Origin: Clostridium sp. CAG:451
Lineage (GTDB): Bacteria; Bacillota_I; Bacilli_A; RF39; UBA660
Length of the DNA stretch: 18,587 nucleotides
Direction: 5' to 3'
Assembly: GCA_000438295.1 (NCBI GenBank)
Contig: FR901044.1
Coordinates: 1 to 18,587, forward strand
In this document: positions 7,492 to 14,267 of the stretch, one piece after another
How positions within the stretch are numbered: the stretch's first letter is position 1
Layout: each line of letters starts with the position of its first letter
The notes under the pieces: generated by a model
Databases searched by the model: none
Told to the model about the DNA's origin: nothing
What the model saw: only the letters and a program-made list of their open reading frames with translations
Translations under genes and position numbers: made by a program

Positions 7492-7909
7492 TTTTACTAT
7501 TTCCTTTCATATCTAAATAAGTTTGTAATATAATTGTAGCTGCTACTGAATCTATTACTTTTTTTCTTTTCTTTCTACTAGTATCACCTAGTAACAGTAC
7601 CTTTTCAGCTTCAGTTGTTGATAATCTTTCATCCATAAGAAAAACTGGTAAATTAAACTTCTTTTCTAGTTCTTCTTTCAATATTAATGTTTCTTCTACT
7701 CGTTTGCCACAAGTATTATTCATATTCTTAGGATATCCTAAAACAAAGGCTTCTATCTTCTCATCTTTTATTATTCTTTCTAATTCTTTAAAGATTTCAC
7801 TAGTATCACTATAACGAATGACACCATAATTACTAGCTAAAAAGCCAGTTCGATCAGAAACTGCTAAACCTACTGTTTTAGTACCATAGTCAAGTCCTAA
7901 ATAACGCAA
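7481..7909 (-). CDS. ruvX: Holliday junction resolvase-like protein RuvX (YqgF)
   Basis: A 142-residue RNase H-fold protein. It starts MRYLGLDYGTKTVGLAVSD, with the first catalytic Asp in LDYG. It continues with FVLGYPKNM, then E-E in the middle helix, then LMDERLSTTEAE, and ends D-S-V-A-A-T-I-I-L-Q with the last acidic residue. This is the full YqgF layout at normal length. The family is implicated in pre-16S rRNA 5'-end maturation and possibly junction resolution. The start is TTG at 7907-7909; nothing shorter keeps the invariant N-terminus, and AGAGGAT lies five bases upstream, inside the end of ireB. A two-base gap separates it from ireB. Confidence 0.93.
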   Translation of the reverse strand: MRYLGLDYGTKTVGLAVSDRTGFLASNYGVIRYSDTSEIFKELERIIKDEKIEAFVLGYPKNMNNTCGKRVEETLILKEELEKKFNLPVFLMDERLSTTEAEKVLLLGDTSRKKRKKVIDSVAATIILQTYLDMKGNSKNGK

Positions 7910-7911
7910 AA

Positions 7912-8157
7912 TTATCCTCTTAAGAAACTATCTAGTAAAACTTCAACAACTTTACTGCGATCAAGTGATTGCATCTTTCTTCTTGCATCTTGATAACTAG
8001 AAATATAACCTAAATCACCACTAATTAAGTATCCTACTATTTGATCAGTCGGATTATAACCTCGCTCTTTTAATGATCGATATACTTCTTTAAGTACCTT
8101 TTGTACTTCCTTACTATCTTTTGATTCAATTTGAAATAGCATAGTTTTGTCTTTCAT
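7912..8157 (-). CDS. ireB: IreB family regulatory phosphoprotein (DUF965)
   Basis: An 81-residue protein matching the IreB/YrzL family. YRSLKERGYNPTDQIVGYLISGDLGYI is the family core (quoted here by its landmarks GYNP, QIVGY and SGD), followed by DAR and a basic C-terminal helix. In Enterococcus IreB is a substrate of the PASTA kinase IreK and tunes cephalosporin tolerance. I start at ATG 8155-8157, six bases after GAGGTGA. The GTG three codons earlier overlaps that ribosome binding site. It is the first gene of the 11-gene operon, directly behind the promoter at 8189-8217. In Bacillus the gene follows alaS, which is absent here. Confidence 0.92.
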   Translation of the reverse strand: MKDKTMLFQIESKDSKEVQKVLKEVYRSLKERGYNPTDQIVGYLISGDLGYISSYQDARRKMQSLDRSKVVEVLLDSFLRG

Positions 8158-8188
8158 ATATTTCACCTCACTACAATTACTTAAACTT

Positions 8189-8217
8189 ATTCTACCATTT
8201 TTTTAAGTCTTAGTAAA
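8189..8217 (-). promoter_or_regulatory. sigma-A promoter of the ireB-to-PLP-enzyme operon
   Basis: Minus-strand TTTACT (8212-8217) and TAGAAT (8189-8194) are separated by exactly 17 bases. Transcription would begin near 8182, leaving a leader of about 25 bases before the ireB ATG. No other convincing promoter was seen before position 147, and gaps between genes are 40 bases or less. The eleven genes down to 147 are therefore likely to share this promoter. Confidence 0.65.
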
Positions 8218-8219
8218 GC

Positions 8220-8247
8220 TTTCATATTTTATTTATTTACACATAAT
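8220..8247 (+). promoter_or_regulatory. Possible promoter of the plus-strand membrane protein gene
   Basis: CATAAT (8242-8247) is a fair -10. TTTCAT (8220-8225), 16 bases upstream, is a weak -35. It is back to back with the ireB promoter in the 108-base divergent region 8158-8265. Confidence 0.35.
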
Positions 8248-8265
8248 CTTTATTAGGTGATAAAC

Positions 8266-8628
8266 ATGAGCTATTTTAAATCTCTTTTAAAAACGTTACT
8301 AATTAACTTTCTAGTTATTATTATCGGTTCTATCCTTATTACTCTTCTTTATTATTTTAATATCATACCTAATAGTATCTATAATATTTTTAAACTAATA
8401 CTTCCTATTCTTTCTTTATTTTTCACTACCAAATTTTTTGCTAAAACTGCCAGAGAAAAAGGTTATTTAGAAGGAGCTAAAATTGGAGCTTTAACGGTTA
8501 TTATATTTATTATCATAACAAGTCTTACTAAACAAGGTTTTAATTTAAAAATGACTATTTATTTTCTACTACTCTTAATAACATCAGCTTTTGGTGGAAT
8601 GGTTGGAATTAATCAAAAAGAAAAGTAA
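8266..8628 (+). CDS. Four-helix membrane protein, TIGR04086 (YrzE-like) family
   Basis: A 120-residue, highly hydrophobic protein with four predicted transmembrane segments (about residues 10-31, 36-56, 70-88, 94-114). The motif GYLEGAKIGAL before helix 3 and the C-terminal SAFGGMVGIN are the features I associate with the TIGR04086/YrzE family of Gram-positive membrane proteins, whose function is unknown. It is the only plus-strand gene in the window. The start is ATG at 8266, five bases after AGGTGAT; the in-frame GTG at 8257 overlaps that site and is rejected. It is monocistronic, with a terminator starting two bases after the stop codon. Confidence 0.75.
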   Translation: MSYFKSLLKTLLINFLVIIIGSILITLLYYFNIIPNSIYNIFKLILPILSLFFTTKFFAKTAREKGYLEGAKIGALTVIIFIIITSLTKQGFNLKMTIYFLLLLITSAFGGMVGINQKEK

Positions 8629-8629
8629 T

Positions 8630-8664
8630 AATATCTCTAGGTCTACATCTAGAGTTATTTTTTT
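8630..8664 (+). terminator. Rho-independent terminator of the YrzE-like gene
   Basis: CTCTAG (8635-8640) pairs with CTAGAG (8649-8654), extended by AATA/TATT after one mismatch, and is followed by seven T (8658-8664). It begins right after the stop codon at 8626-8628. Confidence 0.85.
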
Positions 8665-8676
8665 ACTAATTTTTTT

Positions 8677-8711
8677 CAAAGTAAAAAGACATTACACAAC
8701 CGCGTAATGCC
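8677..8711 (-). terminator. Rho-independent terminator of the small RNA / greA transcript
   Basis: On the minus strand GGCATTAC (8711-8704) pairs with GTAATGTC (8695-8688) across an 8-base loop and is followed by TTTTTACTTTG. One pair is G·U only when read as minus-strand RNA (C·A on the plus strand), supporting this orientation. No other terminator follows greA. Confidence 0.7.
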
Positions 8712-8824
8712 TAATTTACAAAATGGTCTGATTTATTATTCGCACCAACCACAAGCGAAATCATTTACTAAGTCGCTTACTAAAAGTGACATTATTATTA
8801 TATGAAGATTTCTTCATTTAATAC
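8684..8824 (-). ncRNA. Candidate small structured RNA with own promoter and terminator
   Basis: The 237-base gap between the YrzE-like gene and greA holds no convincing protein gene, but on the minus strand it holds a complete transcription unit: an extended -10 promoter (8831-8859), about 140 transcribed bases, and a terminator. Predicted hairpins in order are ATGAAGA/TCTTCAT around 8802-8817, GTC-CTT/AAG-GAC around 8773-8791, and TTCGC/GCGAA around 8739-8759, which can be extended by TGAT/ATCA. The loop UGGUU of that last hairpin can pair with GACCA just downstream, a possible pseudoknot. I do not recognise it as 6S, SRP, tmRNA, RNase P or a known riboswitch. It could instead be the processed 3' end of greA mRNA. 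A short open frame inside (MSLLVSDLVNDFACGWCE, 8791 to about 8735) has no Shine-Dalgarno. Confidence 0.45.
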
Positions 8825-8830
8825 AACAAT

Positions 8831-8859
8831 AATATATCATTATCTAAATATATTGTAAA
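8831..8859 (-). promoter_or_regulatory. Strong extended -10 promoter downstream of greA
   Basis: Minus-strand TTTACA (8854-8859), a 17-base spacer, and TATATT (8831-8836) preceded by TGA. It lies entirely after the greA stop codon (8866-8868) and points into the structured, terminated segment 8824-8677. Confidence 0.6.
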
Positions 8860-8865
8860 GAAATA

Positions 8866-9339
8866 CTATTTAATCGCTGTAATTTCTACTTCGTAATTTC
8901 CATTAGGACTTTCAACTGTTATAATATCTCCTAATTTATGATTCATTAAAGCTTTAGCAATTGGACTTTCATTAGAAATTCTTCCTTCAAATGGATCAGC
9001 TTCTTGACTACCTACTATTTTGTATTCATCAGTATCATCTGGATCATCCACATACTTAATACCTACAGTACTACCAAGCCCTACTTTATCTTTTGGTACA
9101 TCTTTAATTATCTCGACATTTTCAAGCATCTTTTCAATAGTCTTAATTCTTCCTTCGATTTGTGCTTGTTCATTCTTAGCTGCATCATAGTCAGCATTTT
9201 CAGATAAATCTCCTAAACTACGAGCTTCTTTTATAGATAAGATATTAGCTGGTCTTTTAACATTGATTAAGTCATCAAGTTCAGCTTGTAAATCTTTTAA
9301 TCCTTCTTCTGTTAAATATATTATTTTTTTATTTCCCAT
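8866..9339 (-). CDS. greA: Transcription elongation factor GreA
   Basis: A 157-residue protein, the normal length for GreA. The N-terminal coiled coil starts YLTEEGLKDLQAELDDL and has its acidic tip around GDLSENADYDAAKNEQ. The C-terminal FKBP-like domain includes GSTV, the DEYKIVGSQEADP segment, ISNESPIAKALMNHKLGD and a final VEITAIK. GreA enters the RNA polymerase secondary channel and stimulates cleavage of backtracked transcripts. I chose ATG at 9337-9339, six bases from GAGGTGA; the GTG three codons earlier overlaps that site. It has its own promoter (9400-9428) and a leader dominated by a perfect hairpin (9367-9388). In Bacillus greA closes the region that begins with ireB and ruvX; here it sits after a dGTPase gene. 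Confidence 0.95.
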   Translation of the reverse strand: MGNKKIIYLTEEGLKDLQAELDDLINVKRPANILSIKEARSLGDLSENADYDAAKNEQAQIEGRIKTIEKMLENVEIIKDVPKDKVGLGSTVGIKYVDDPDDTDEYKIVGSQEADPFEGRISNESPIAKALMNHKLGDIITVESPNGNYEVEITAIK

Positions 9340-9366
9340 AATTTTCACCTCATTAATAAATTTTAA

Positions 9367-9388
9367 TGATAAGCACCCTTGCTTATCA
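9367..9388 (-). promoter_or_regulatory. Perfect 9-bp hairpin at the 5' end of the greA leader
   Basis: TGATAAGCA (9367-9375) and TGCTTATCA (9380-9388) form a perfect stem with loop AGGG on the minus strand. With the predicted start near 9392 it would occupy about bases 5-26 of the greA mRNA. It lacks a following T run, so it is not a normal terminator. It could be an mRNA-stabilising 5' hairpin, an attenuator element, or the binding site of a dimeric regulator. Confidence 0.5.
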
Positions 9389-9399
9389 ATATGACTAAG

Positions 9400-9428
9400 A
9401 TTTTAGCACAAAACAGAAAAAATAGCAA
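9400..9428 (-). promoter_or_regulatory. sigma-A promoter of greA
   Basis: Minus-strand TTGCTA (9423-9428), 17-base spacer, TAAAAT (9400-9405) preceded by TGC, i.e. an extended -10. It starts seven bases after the end of the dGTPase-like gene. Confidence 0.65.
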
Positions 9429-9434
9429 GTATTT

Positions 9435-10535
9435 TCAACTAATTTGCTCAACAAAATAGTCATCAGTCATACCCGCTATAAAGTCAATTACTTTTTGTTT
9501 ATTACTAGTATTAGTTAAATAATTAGGACTTTGATGAGCTAAAAAATCTTTGTAAATTAGACTGTCAATATTATCATTTTCAATATCTAATAAATATCTA
9601 TGATAAATATCTTTCATTCCTTTACTATATCTATCATATTCATCTTTAGTTAAAGAATACTTATAAATATGATTATAGTTGAAATCTTTTAACATAAATA
9701 AAGCTTTATAAACTTCTTCACTCATCTTAATATATGGTTTATCTAAACTATTATTGATTATATCTAATATTATAGTATTCATAATTTCTCTATTAGTACT
9801 ACCAAGTATATCAGTTATTTCTTTAGGAATATCTTCTCTTTTTATTTTTCCTAAGATAATAGCATCTTCTATGTCTCTACCAATATAACCAATAACATCA
9901 CTTATTCTAACAACACAACCTTCTAGTGTCATTGGATGATATTTTAAACTTTTCTTAACATCAACAAAAGCCTCATTAAATTCTTTAAGAAACTCTTCTT
10001 TAGTTTTCTTAACTGGCTCATAAACTTCACTTACTAACTCACCATTATGACACATAATACCATCTAATACTTGAATAGTTAAATTAGCATTAGTAAGTCT
10101 CATATAATAGTAAACTCCTTGAATGTTATGAGCAAAAGAAGTATTTAACTCACTCTTACAAATCTCATCTAACATTGCTTCTCCACTATGTCCTAAAGGA
10201 GTATGTCCTATATCATGAGATAAAGCAATTGCTTCTATTAAGTCTTCATTAAGATTAAGGGCTCTACCTATCGTTCTTGCTGTTTTACTAACTAATTGAA
10301 CATGAACCATTCTCCTACTAATATGATCATTTTCACATTCTGAAAAGACTTGAGTTTTATCCATATATCTACTATAAGATAAGGCATGAATTATCCTATC
10401 AATATCATGAAAATATGGTGGTCTAATATCTTCTTTTTCTTCCTTTAATCTAATAGCATCACTACTTTTAGTAGCATAGCAACTTAAATACTTTTCTTTA
10501 TTTAAAAAATTATCTTTTATCTTCTTCTCATTCAT
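9435..10535 (-). CDS. dGTP triphosphohydrolase-like HD-domain protein
   Basis: A 366-residue HD-superfamily phosphohydrolase. The metal-binding layout is visible: FHDIDRIIHALSYSRYMDKTQVF at the start of the domain, RRMVHVQLV (H78), EAIALSHDIGHTPLGHSGE (H107-D108 and following His) and a distal VVRISDVIGYIGRDIEDA with the last Asp. This is the order seen in Dgt/dNTPase proteins, which hydrolyse dGTP or other dNTPs to nucleoside and triphosphate. dNTP preference cannot be read from sequence. It begins one base after the U32 gene's stop codon, with AAGAAGGG as ribosome binding site, so it is the third gene of the U32-U32-dGTPase operon. Confidence 0.85.
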   Translation of the reverse strand: MNEKKIKDNFLNKEKYLSCYATKSSDAIRLKEEKEDIRPPYFHDIDRIIHALSYSRYMDKTQVFSECENDHISRRMVHVQLVSKTARTIGRALNLNEDLIEAIALSHDIGHTPLGHSGEAMLDEICKSELNTSFAHNIQGVYYYMRLTNANLTIQVLDGIMCHNGELVSEVYEPVKKTKEEFLKEFNEAFVDVKKSLKYHPMTLEGCVVRISDVIGYIGRDIEDAIILGKIKREDIPKEITDILGSTNREIMNTIILDIINNSLDKPYIKMSEEVYKALFMLKDFNYNHIYKYSLTKDEYDRYSKGMKDIYHRYLLDIENDNIDSLIYKDFLAHQSPNYLTNTSNKQKVIDFIAGMTDDYFVEQIS

Positions 10536-10536
10536 A

Positions 10537-11712
10537 CTAACCCTTCTTAATTAATCTAATCATAGAGTATTCACATAGCTTTTCAGGAAATGGTATTTTT
10601 AATAATTCATCAGGATGTCTTGCTACTTGAATAGAGTTATTATTTTCATCTAATAATTTTTCTAAAACAAACTGGTAACTTCTACCATCTGGTGAGAACA
10701 CTTCAATCGTATCTCCTACTTTAAAATAGTTTCTCTCTCTTAAAATTAAAGCCTTATTAACACTATCATAACCAATTATAACAGCAATATATTCTTGATT
10801 AGATGCTTCTTGTCTACCAGTATAATACTGATCAGTATTATCTGCTTTTCTTAAGAAATACTGACTAGTACTTTCTCTATTTGCTACTGATGATAATATT
10901 TTCATATATTTACTAGCAAAATCACTAGTTAAAGCATTATTATAATAAGCATCTATTAAAGCTCTATAACTACCAACCACACTAGCTAGATAGTAAATCG
11001 ACCGCATTCTTCCCTCTATCTTTAGTGATGTTACACCAAGCTCTATCAAATCTTTTAAATATTCTGACATATTTAAGTCCTTAGTAGCCATAGTAAAGAC
11101 TTTATTATCTAAAGTTTTAAAAGCAAAACGACAAACCTGAGCACATCCTCCCCTATTAGCATCTCTATTAGTTATATAATTAGATAGGGCACATCTACCA
11201 CTAAAACAAGTACACATTGCTCCATGTAAGAACACTTCAACTTCTAATCCAGTCTTATCAATTATAGATTTTATTTCTTCTTTATTTAATTCTCTAGCAA
11301 GTACCACTCTAGTAGCTCCTAATCTTTTATAAAACAATGCTTCCCTACTATTAGTAATAGATGCCTGGGTAGATACATGAGCTTCTAATCCCTTATTAGC
11401 TAAATACTCTATTAAGTATGGATCACTTACAATAAAAGCATCTACTCCACACCATACTAATTCATCAATATAACTATCTAAATCTTCTCTATCACTATCA
11501 TGAAAAAAGATATTTAAAGTTACATAGACTTTCTTTTTAAGGTTATGAGCAAAACTACACCCTTCTTTTAACTCCTCTTTAGTAAAATTAGTAGCATTCG
11601 CTCTAAGTCCTAGTTTTCTTCCCCCTAAATAAACAGCATCTGCCCCGTATAGCAAGGTTACTTTTAATCTTTCTAAATCACCAGCTGGTGCTAATAACTC
11701 AATTTTTTTCAT
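10537..11712 (-). CDS. U32 family Fe-S protein, tRNA U34 hydroxylation (TrhP2/YrrO-like)
   Basis: A 391-residue 'peptidase U32' family protein. The N-terminus ELLAPAGDLERLKVTLLYGADAVYLGG is diagnostic. The cluster motif has AMCTCFSGRC (C167, C169, C174) and RGGCAQVCR (C190, C194), the cysteines expected to hold a [4Fe-4S] cluster. A C-terminal beta domain (about 310-391) is also present. Related proteins RlhA and TrhP hydroxylate RNA using prephenate. In B. subtilis yrrN/yrrO (TrhP1/TrhP2) lie next to yrrM and make 5-hydroxyuridine at tRNA position 34. Here it follows a second U32 gene with a four-base ATGA overlap (ribosome binding site AAGGTGG). Assignment to the tRNA rather than the rRNA branch rests on this pairing and on trmR being present. 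Confidence 0.8.
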   Translation of the reverse strand: MKKIELLAPAGDLERLKVTLLYGADAVYLGGRKLGLRANATNFTKEELKEGCSFAHNLKKKVYVTLNIFFHDSDREDLDSYIDELVWCGVDAFIVSDPYLIEYLANKGLEAHVSTQASITNSREALFYKRLGATRVVLARELNKEEIKSIIDKTGLEVEVFLHGAMCTCFSGRCALSNYITNRDANRGGCAQVCRFAFKTLDNKVFTMATKDLNMSEYLKDLIELGVTSLKIEGRMRSIYYLASVVGSYRALIDAYYNNALTSDFASKYMKILSSVANRESTSQYFLRKADNTDQYYTGRQEASNQEYIAVIIGYDSVNKALILRERNYFKVGDTIEVFSPDGRSYQFVLEKLLDENNNSIQVARHPDELLKIPFPEKLCEYSMIRLIKKG

Positions 11713-12515
11713 CGTACCACCTTATATATAGTCTTTCTATTTAAAAATCCTCTATTACGTCCTACTAAATCATCTATTTCTTTAATATTATTTGTTTTAA
11801 TATCTTCTACAAGCTTATTAACAGTATCATTATCTAAATCATCTTGATAAACTATTCCATAATCTAAATTCATATCTTTTAAATACTTACAACCATTAAA
11901 TCTCTTTAAAGAGATAAAGCTAGTGCCAAATTCATCTTCTATTAATTTATAGTGTTGTCTAGACTTTGGTTCAATAACTTCTAGTCTTTCTAAATTACCA
12001 CTATTAGTATTTAAACTTCTTCTACTAGTAGCTACAACTGGATAACCAATTACTAATTGCATTATCTCTAACTTAGTATTTTCTCTTATCATTTTTATCT
12101 CATCTAAAGTTATTTCATTAGATAATACTACTCCTTTAACACCATACTTATGATAAAAATTTATAGTGGAAGAATTAGTCATCATATAATTTTTATTAAT
12201 ATATAAGTTTATATTATAGTTATTTTCTATTTTTAGTTCTAATATAGAGTCATCATAATAAAGCACTCCATCTACATTCATTGCAGCTATCTTAGATAAT
12301 ATCTTATCTAAATTATCTAAATCACTTTCAAAGAACATTCTATTAATGACTATAAAACATTTCTTATTAATATTTCTTAAATTTTCTATCTCTTCAATAG
12401 TAAACTTAACCTCATAATCCATCGAATAATCTCTTAAGGGAAAGATATAACCGTCTGCTAGACTATTTTGATAAAAATCTTTATCTTTATTACTAGCTAA
12501 TATTAATATTTTCAC
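11709..12515 (-). CDS. Short U32-family protein lacking the cluster cysteines (TrhP1/YrrN-like)
   Basis: A 268-residue protein with a U32-like TIM-barrel pattern: KILILASNKD in place of LLAPAGD, then CFIVINRMFFESDLDNL (compare YVTLNIFFHDSD in the neighbour), then GVKGVVLSNEITLDEI and LEIMQLVIGYPVVATSRR. Where the neighbour has its Fe-S cysteines there are none, so it probably works as a partner subunit rather than alone, as proposed for tandem TrhP1/TrhP2 pairs. The start is GTG at 12513-12515 after AGAGGTGG. An upstream in-frame TTG at 12545 is rejected because it precedes this ribosome binding site and adds a non-conserved, basic tail. It is the first gene of its operon. The promoter is probably in 12516-12591, where TGTTATTCT is the only, weak, -10 candidate. 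Confidence 0.7.
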   Translation of the reverse strand: MKILILASNKDKDFYQNSLADGYIFPLRDYSMDYEVKFTIEEIENLRNINKKCFIVINRMFFESDLDNLDKILSKIAAMNVDGVLYYDDSILELKIENNYNINLYINKNYMMTNSSTINFYHKYGVKGVVLSNEITLDEIKMIRENTKLEIMQLVIGYPVVATSRRSLNTNSGNLERLEVIEPKSRQHYKLIEDEFGTSFISLKRFNGCKYLKDMNLDYGIVYQDDLDNDTVNKLVEDIKTNNIKEIDDLVGRNRGFLNRKTIYKVVR

Positions 12516-12582
12516 AGTACCACCTCTTCTTTTATAGAATAACAAAAAAAAGGAGAAAAAGAAATAGCTTGACCAAATTAAT

Positions 12583-12609
12583 CAAAAGAAAAAGTCTATT
12601 GCTAGACTT
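12583..12609 (-). terminator. Rho-independent terminator after the sigE operon
   Basis: AAGTCTA (12592-12598) and TAGACTT (12603-12609) form a perfect 7-bp stem with loop GCAA on the minus strand, followed by TTTCTTTTGATT. It is 12 bases after the stop of the 33-codon gene and separates the sporulation operon from the U32 operon. Confidence 0.75.
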
Positions 12610-12621
12610 AACTTGAAAGAC

Positions 12622-12723
12622 TTATCTATTAACTTTATAAAGTTTTTGATAAGCAAAGTGATCAAACTTAGATAAGAATTCCCATTCTAATTTCTTTTCA
12701 AAGAAATATTCTTTTACCGTCAT
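12622..12723 (-). CDS. Unannotated 33-residue protein gene directly after sigE
   Basis: The ATG at 12721-12723 is preceded by AGGAGAT at six bases. The frame runs 33 codons to TAA (12622-12624). It starts 11 bases after the sigE stop codon and is followed by a terminator, so it sits as the last gene of the spoIIGA-sigE operon. The peptide starts MTVKEYFFEKKLEWEFLSKF and ends with YQKLYKVNR. It is rich in Phe/Tyr/Trp and Lys/Glu, without a transmembrane segment or signal peptide, and is probably an amphipathic helix. I do not recognise a family. The usual neighbour downstream of sigE, sigG, is absent. The good ribosome binding site and operon position argue for a real gene; length alone does not. 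Confidence 0.6.
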   Translation of the reverse strand: MTVKEYFFEKKLEWEFLSKFDHFAYQKLYKVNR

Positions 12724-12734
12724 AATATCATCTC

Positions 12735-13427
12735 CTAACTATAATGTACTAAACTTCTTAAACGTTTAATAACTTTTTTCTCTATTCTTGAGATATAAGA
12801 TTGACTAATTCCTAACATATCAGCCACTTCTTTTTGGGTCTTTTCTTCTTGTCCTAATAGTCCATATCTTAAAATCATAATATCTCTATCTCTTGGTTCT
12901 AGTCTTAATACTTCATTTATCATCAGTTTCTTGTCATCCTCTGTTTCTACTCCCTTAGTAACAATATCAGCTTCTGTTCCTAAAATATCTTCAAGTCTTA
13001 ATTCATTACCATCTTGGTCATAACTAAGTGAAGCATCAATTGATACTTCTGTTTTCATCTTTTTTATTTTTCTAAGATGCATAAGTATTTCATTATCAAT
13101 ACAACGAGAGGCATAGGTAGCTAGTTTTATATTCTTATCCCGGTGAAAAGTATTAATCCCTTTTATTAAACCAATAGTACCAATACTTACTAAGTCTTCT
13201 AAGTCAACTCCTGTGTTTTCATACTTCTTAGCAAGAAAGACTACTAATCTTAAATTATGTTCTATCAACTTATCTTTAGCAAAACTATCCCCGTCTTCAC
13301 TTCTTACTAGATATCCCTCTTCTTCTTCCTTAGATAAAGGTGGGGGAAGAGCATCACTACTTCCAATATAATAAAGATAACTGTAATTTGTTAGTATACT
13401 ACCAATAAATAATAATAAACTAATCAT
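12735..13427 (-). CDS. sigE: Sporulation sigma factor sigma-E, pro-form
   Basis: A 230-residue sigma-70 family protein closely matching Sig[20 protein letters not shown] marks the processing region. [16 protein letters not shown] and the core-binding [30 protein letters not shown] form region 2. GDEGTEAD-like region 3 residues ([17 protein letters not shown]) follow. Region 4 contains [39 protein letters not shown]. It directs mother-cell gene expression after cleavage of its prosequence by SpoIIGA. The prosequence (about 20 residues before YYIG) is almost uncharged and hydrophobic, unlike the basic amphipathic B. subtilis one. A near-perfect AAGGAGG lies before the ATG, and the gene overlaps spoIIGA by eight bases. 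Confidence 0.95.
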   Translation of the reverse strand: MISLLLFIGSILTNYSYLYYIGSSDALPPPLSKEEEEGYLVRSEDGDSFAKDKLIEHNLRLVVFLAKKYENTGVDLEDLVSIGTIGLIKGINTFHRDKNIKLATYASRCIDNEILMHLRKIKKMKTEVSIDASLSYDQDGNELRLEDILGTEADIVTKGVETEDDKKLMINEVLRLEPRDRDIMILRYGLLGQEEKTQKEVADMLGISQSYISRIEKKVIKRLRSLVHYS

Positions 13428-14211
13428 TGATTTCCTCCTTTAATATTTCTGGCATGATACAATTAGCACCATATAAATTAAGTTTTTCCCTACTCTTTCC
13501 TACTAGGTATTTACTACTATCTAACTCTTTCCCATCTAATTCTAAATATTCTGGTTTAATACATTTGATTAGTCCATTAGTCCCAATAGTTTGATATGGT
13601 ACATAGATAATATCTTCATCATTTATTGGAAAGTCTAGAAAGTAGATAAAGACAGATCTTTTCTTATATGGATCTCTTATCTTATTACCAGTATCTAAGA
13701 ATGCTTTTAAAGTATAATCCTTTTCTTTATAAGTAAACTTAATGTCATGTAGATAGTTTTCTCTAATATATTCTCTTCTTCTACCTTTCAAATAGAAAAA
13801 TAATAATACTGGTCCAATTAATAATAATAGTATGAGAATAGATGTATTTTTATTCTTGATAAAAAGAAAACCTTTCTTATATGTATTAAACTGTAAATCA
13901 AGAGCATAGAGTATTCCTCCTAAGATAATACTACTACCATAAAATGATTTTAAGTTACTAATAAATGTTTCTTTGCTTTTATAACCAAAACTTATAAGAA
14001 TTAAGATAAGACTAGTTAGTAATTTAAAAATAAGTAAGAAAAAATTATTTAAGGGTAGAAATAAAAGTATTAAGGTAATGGAGCCCGTAAGACTAGCAAG
14101 TAGTAGTCTTTTTATTTTTGGATAAGTTTTATTTTCAATAGTTACTGATAAGAGAAGAAGAAAATCATAACAAAAGTTAAGAATAAATACTAAGTCAAGA
14201 TATACTTTCAT
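13420..14211 (-). CDS. spoIIGA: Sporulation sigma-E processing aspartic protease SpoIIGA
   Basis: A 263-residue membrane protease. The N-terminal half has about five transmembrane helices, beginning [20 protein letters not shown] (aligned with the B. subtilis start MKIYLD). The C-terminal half is a retropepsin-like domain with [14 protein letters not shown] carrying the catalytic Asp, then [19 protein letters not shown] and a final [13 protein letters not shown]. It dimerises in the septal membrane and cleaves pro-sigma-E when signalled from the forespore (SpoIIR). I chose ATG at 14209-14211 from this alignment and the upstream GGTGG. A longer frame starting at 14232 would add seven non-conserved residues. 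The preceding terminator is only 23 bases upstream, leaving little room for a promoter. Confidence 0.9.
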   Translation of the reverse strand: MKVYLDLVFILNFCYDFLLLLSVTIENKTYPKIKRLLLASLTGSITLILLFLPLNNFFLLIFKLLTSLILILISFGYKSKETFISNLKSFYGSSIILGGILYALDLQFNTYKKGFLFIKNKNTSILILLLLIGPVLLFFYLKGRRREYIRENYLHDIKFTYKEKDYTLKAFLDTGNKIRDPYKKRSVFIYFLDFPINDEDIIYVPYQTIGTNGLIKCIKPEYLELDGKELDSSKYLVGKSREKLNLYGANCIMPEILKEEIND

Positions 14212-14234
14212 TTCTACCACCGTAATAAGCATAC

Positions 14235-14264
14235 AAAAAAGAAAACGATTATTTTGTCGTTTTC
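14235..14264 (-). terminator. Rho-independent terminator after the VanXY-TruB fusion gene
   Basis: GAAAACGA (14257-14264 read on the minus strand) and TCGTTTTC (14241-14248) form a perfect 8-bp stem with an 8-base loop, followed by six T. It starts three bases after the stop codon (14268) and lies between truB and spoIIGA. Confidence 0.85.
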
Positions 14265-14267
14265 TAG

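Noticed and set aside
9004..9207. Plus-strand open frame inside greA
   Set aside because: Antisense to a full-length, well-conserved greA; composition typical of a shadow frame.
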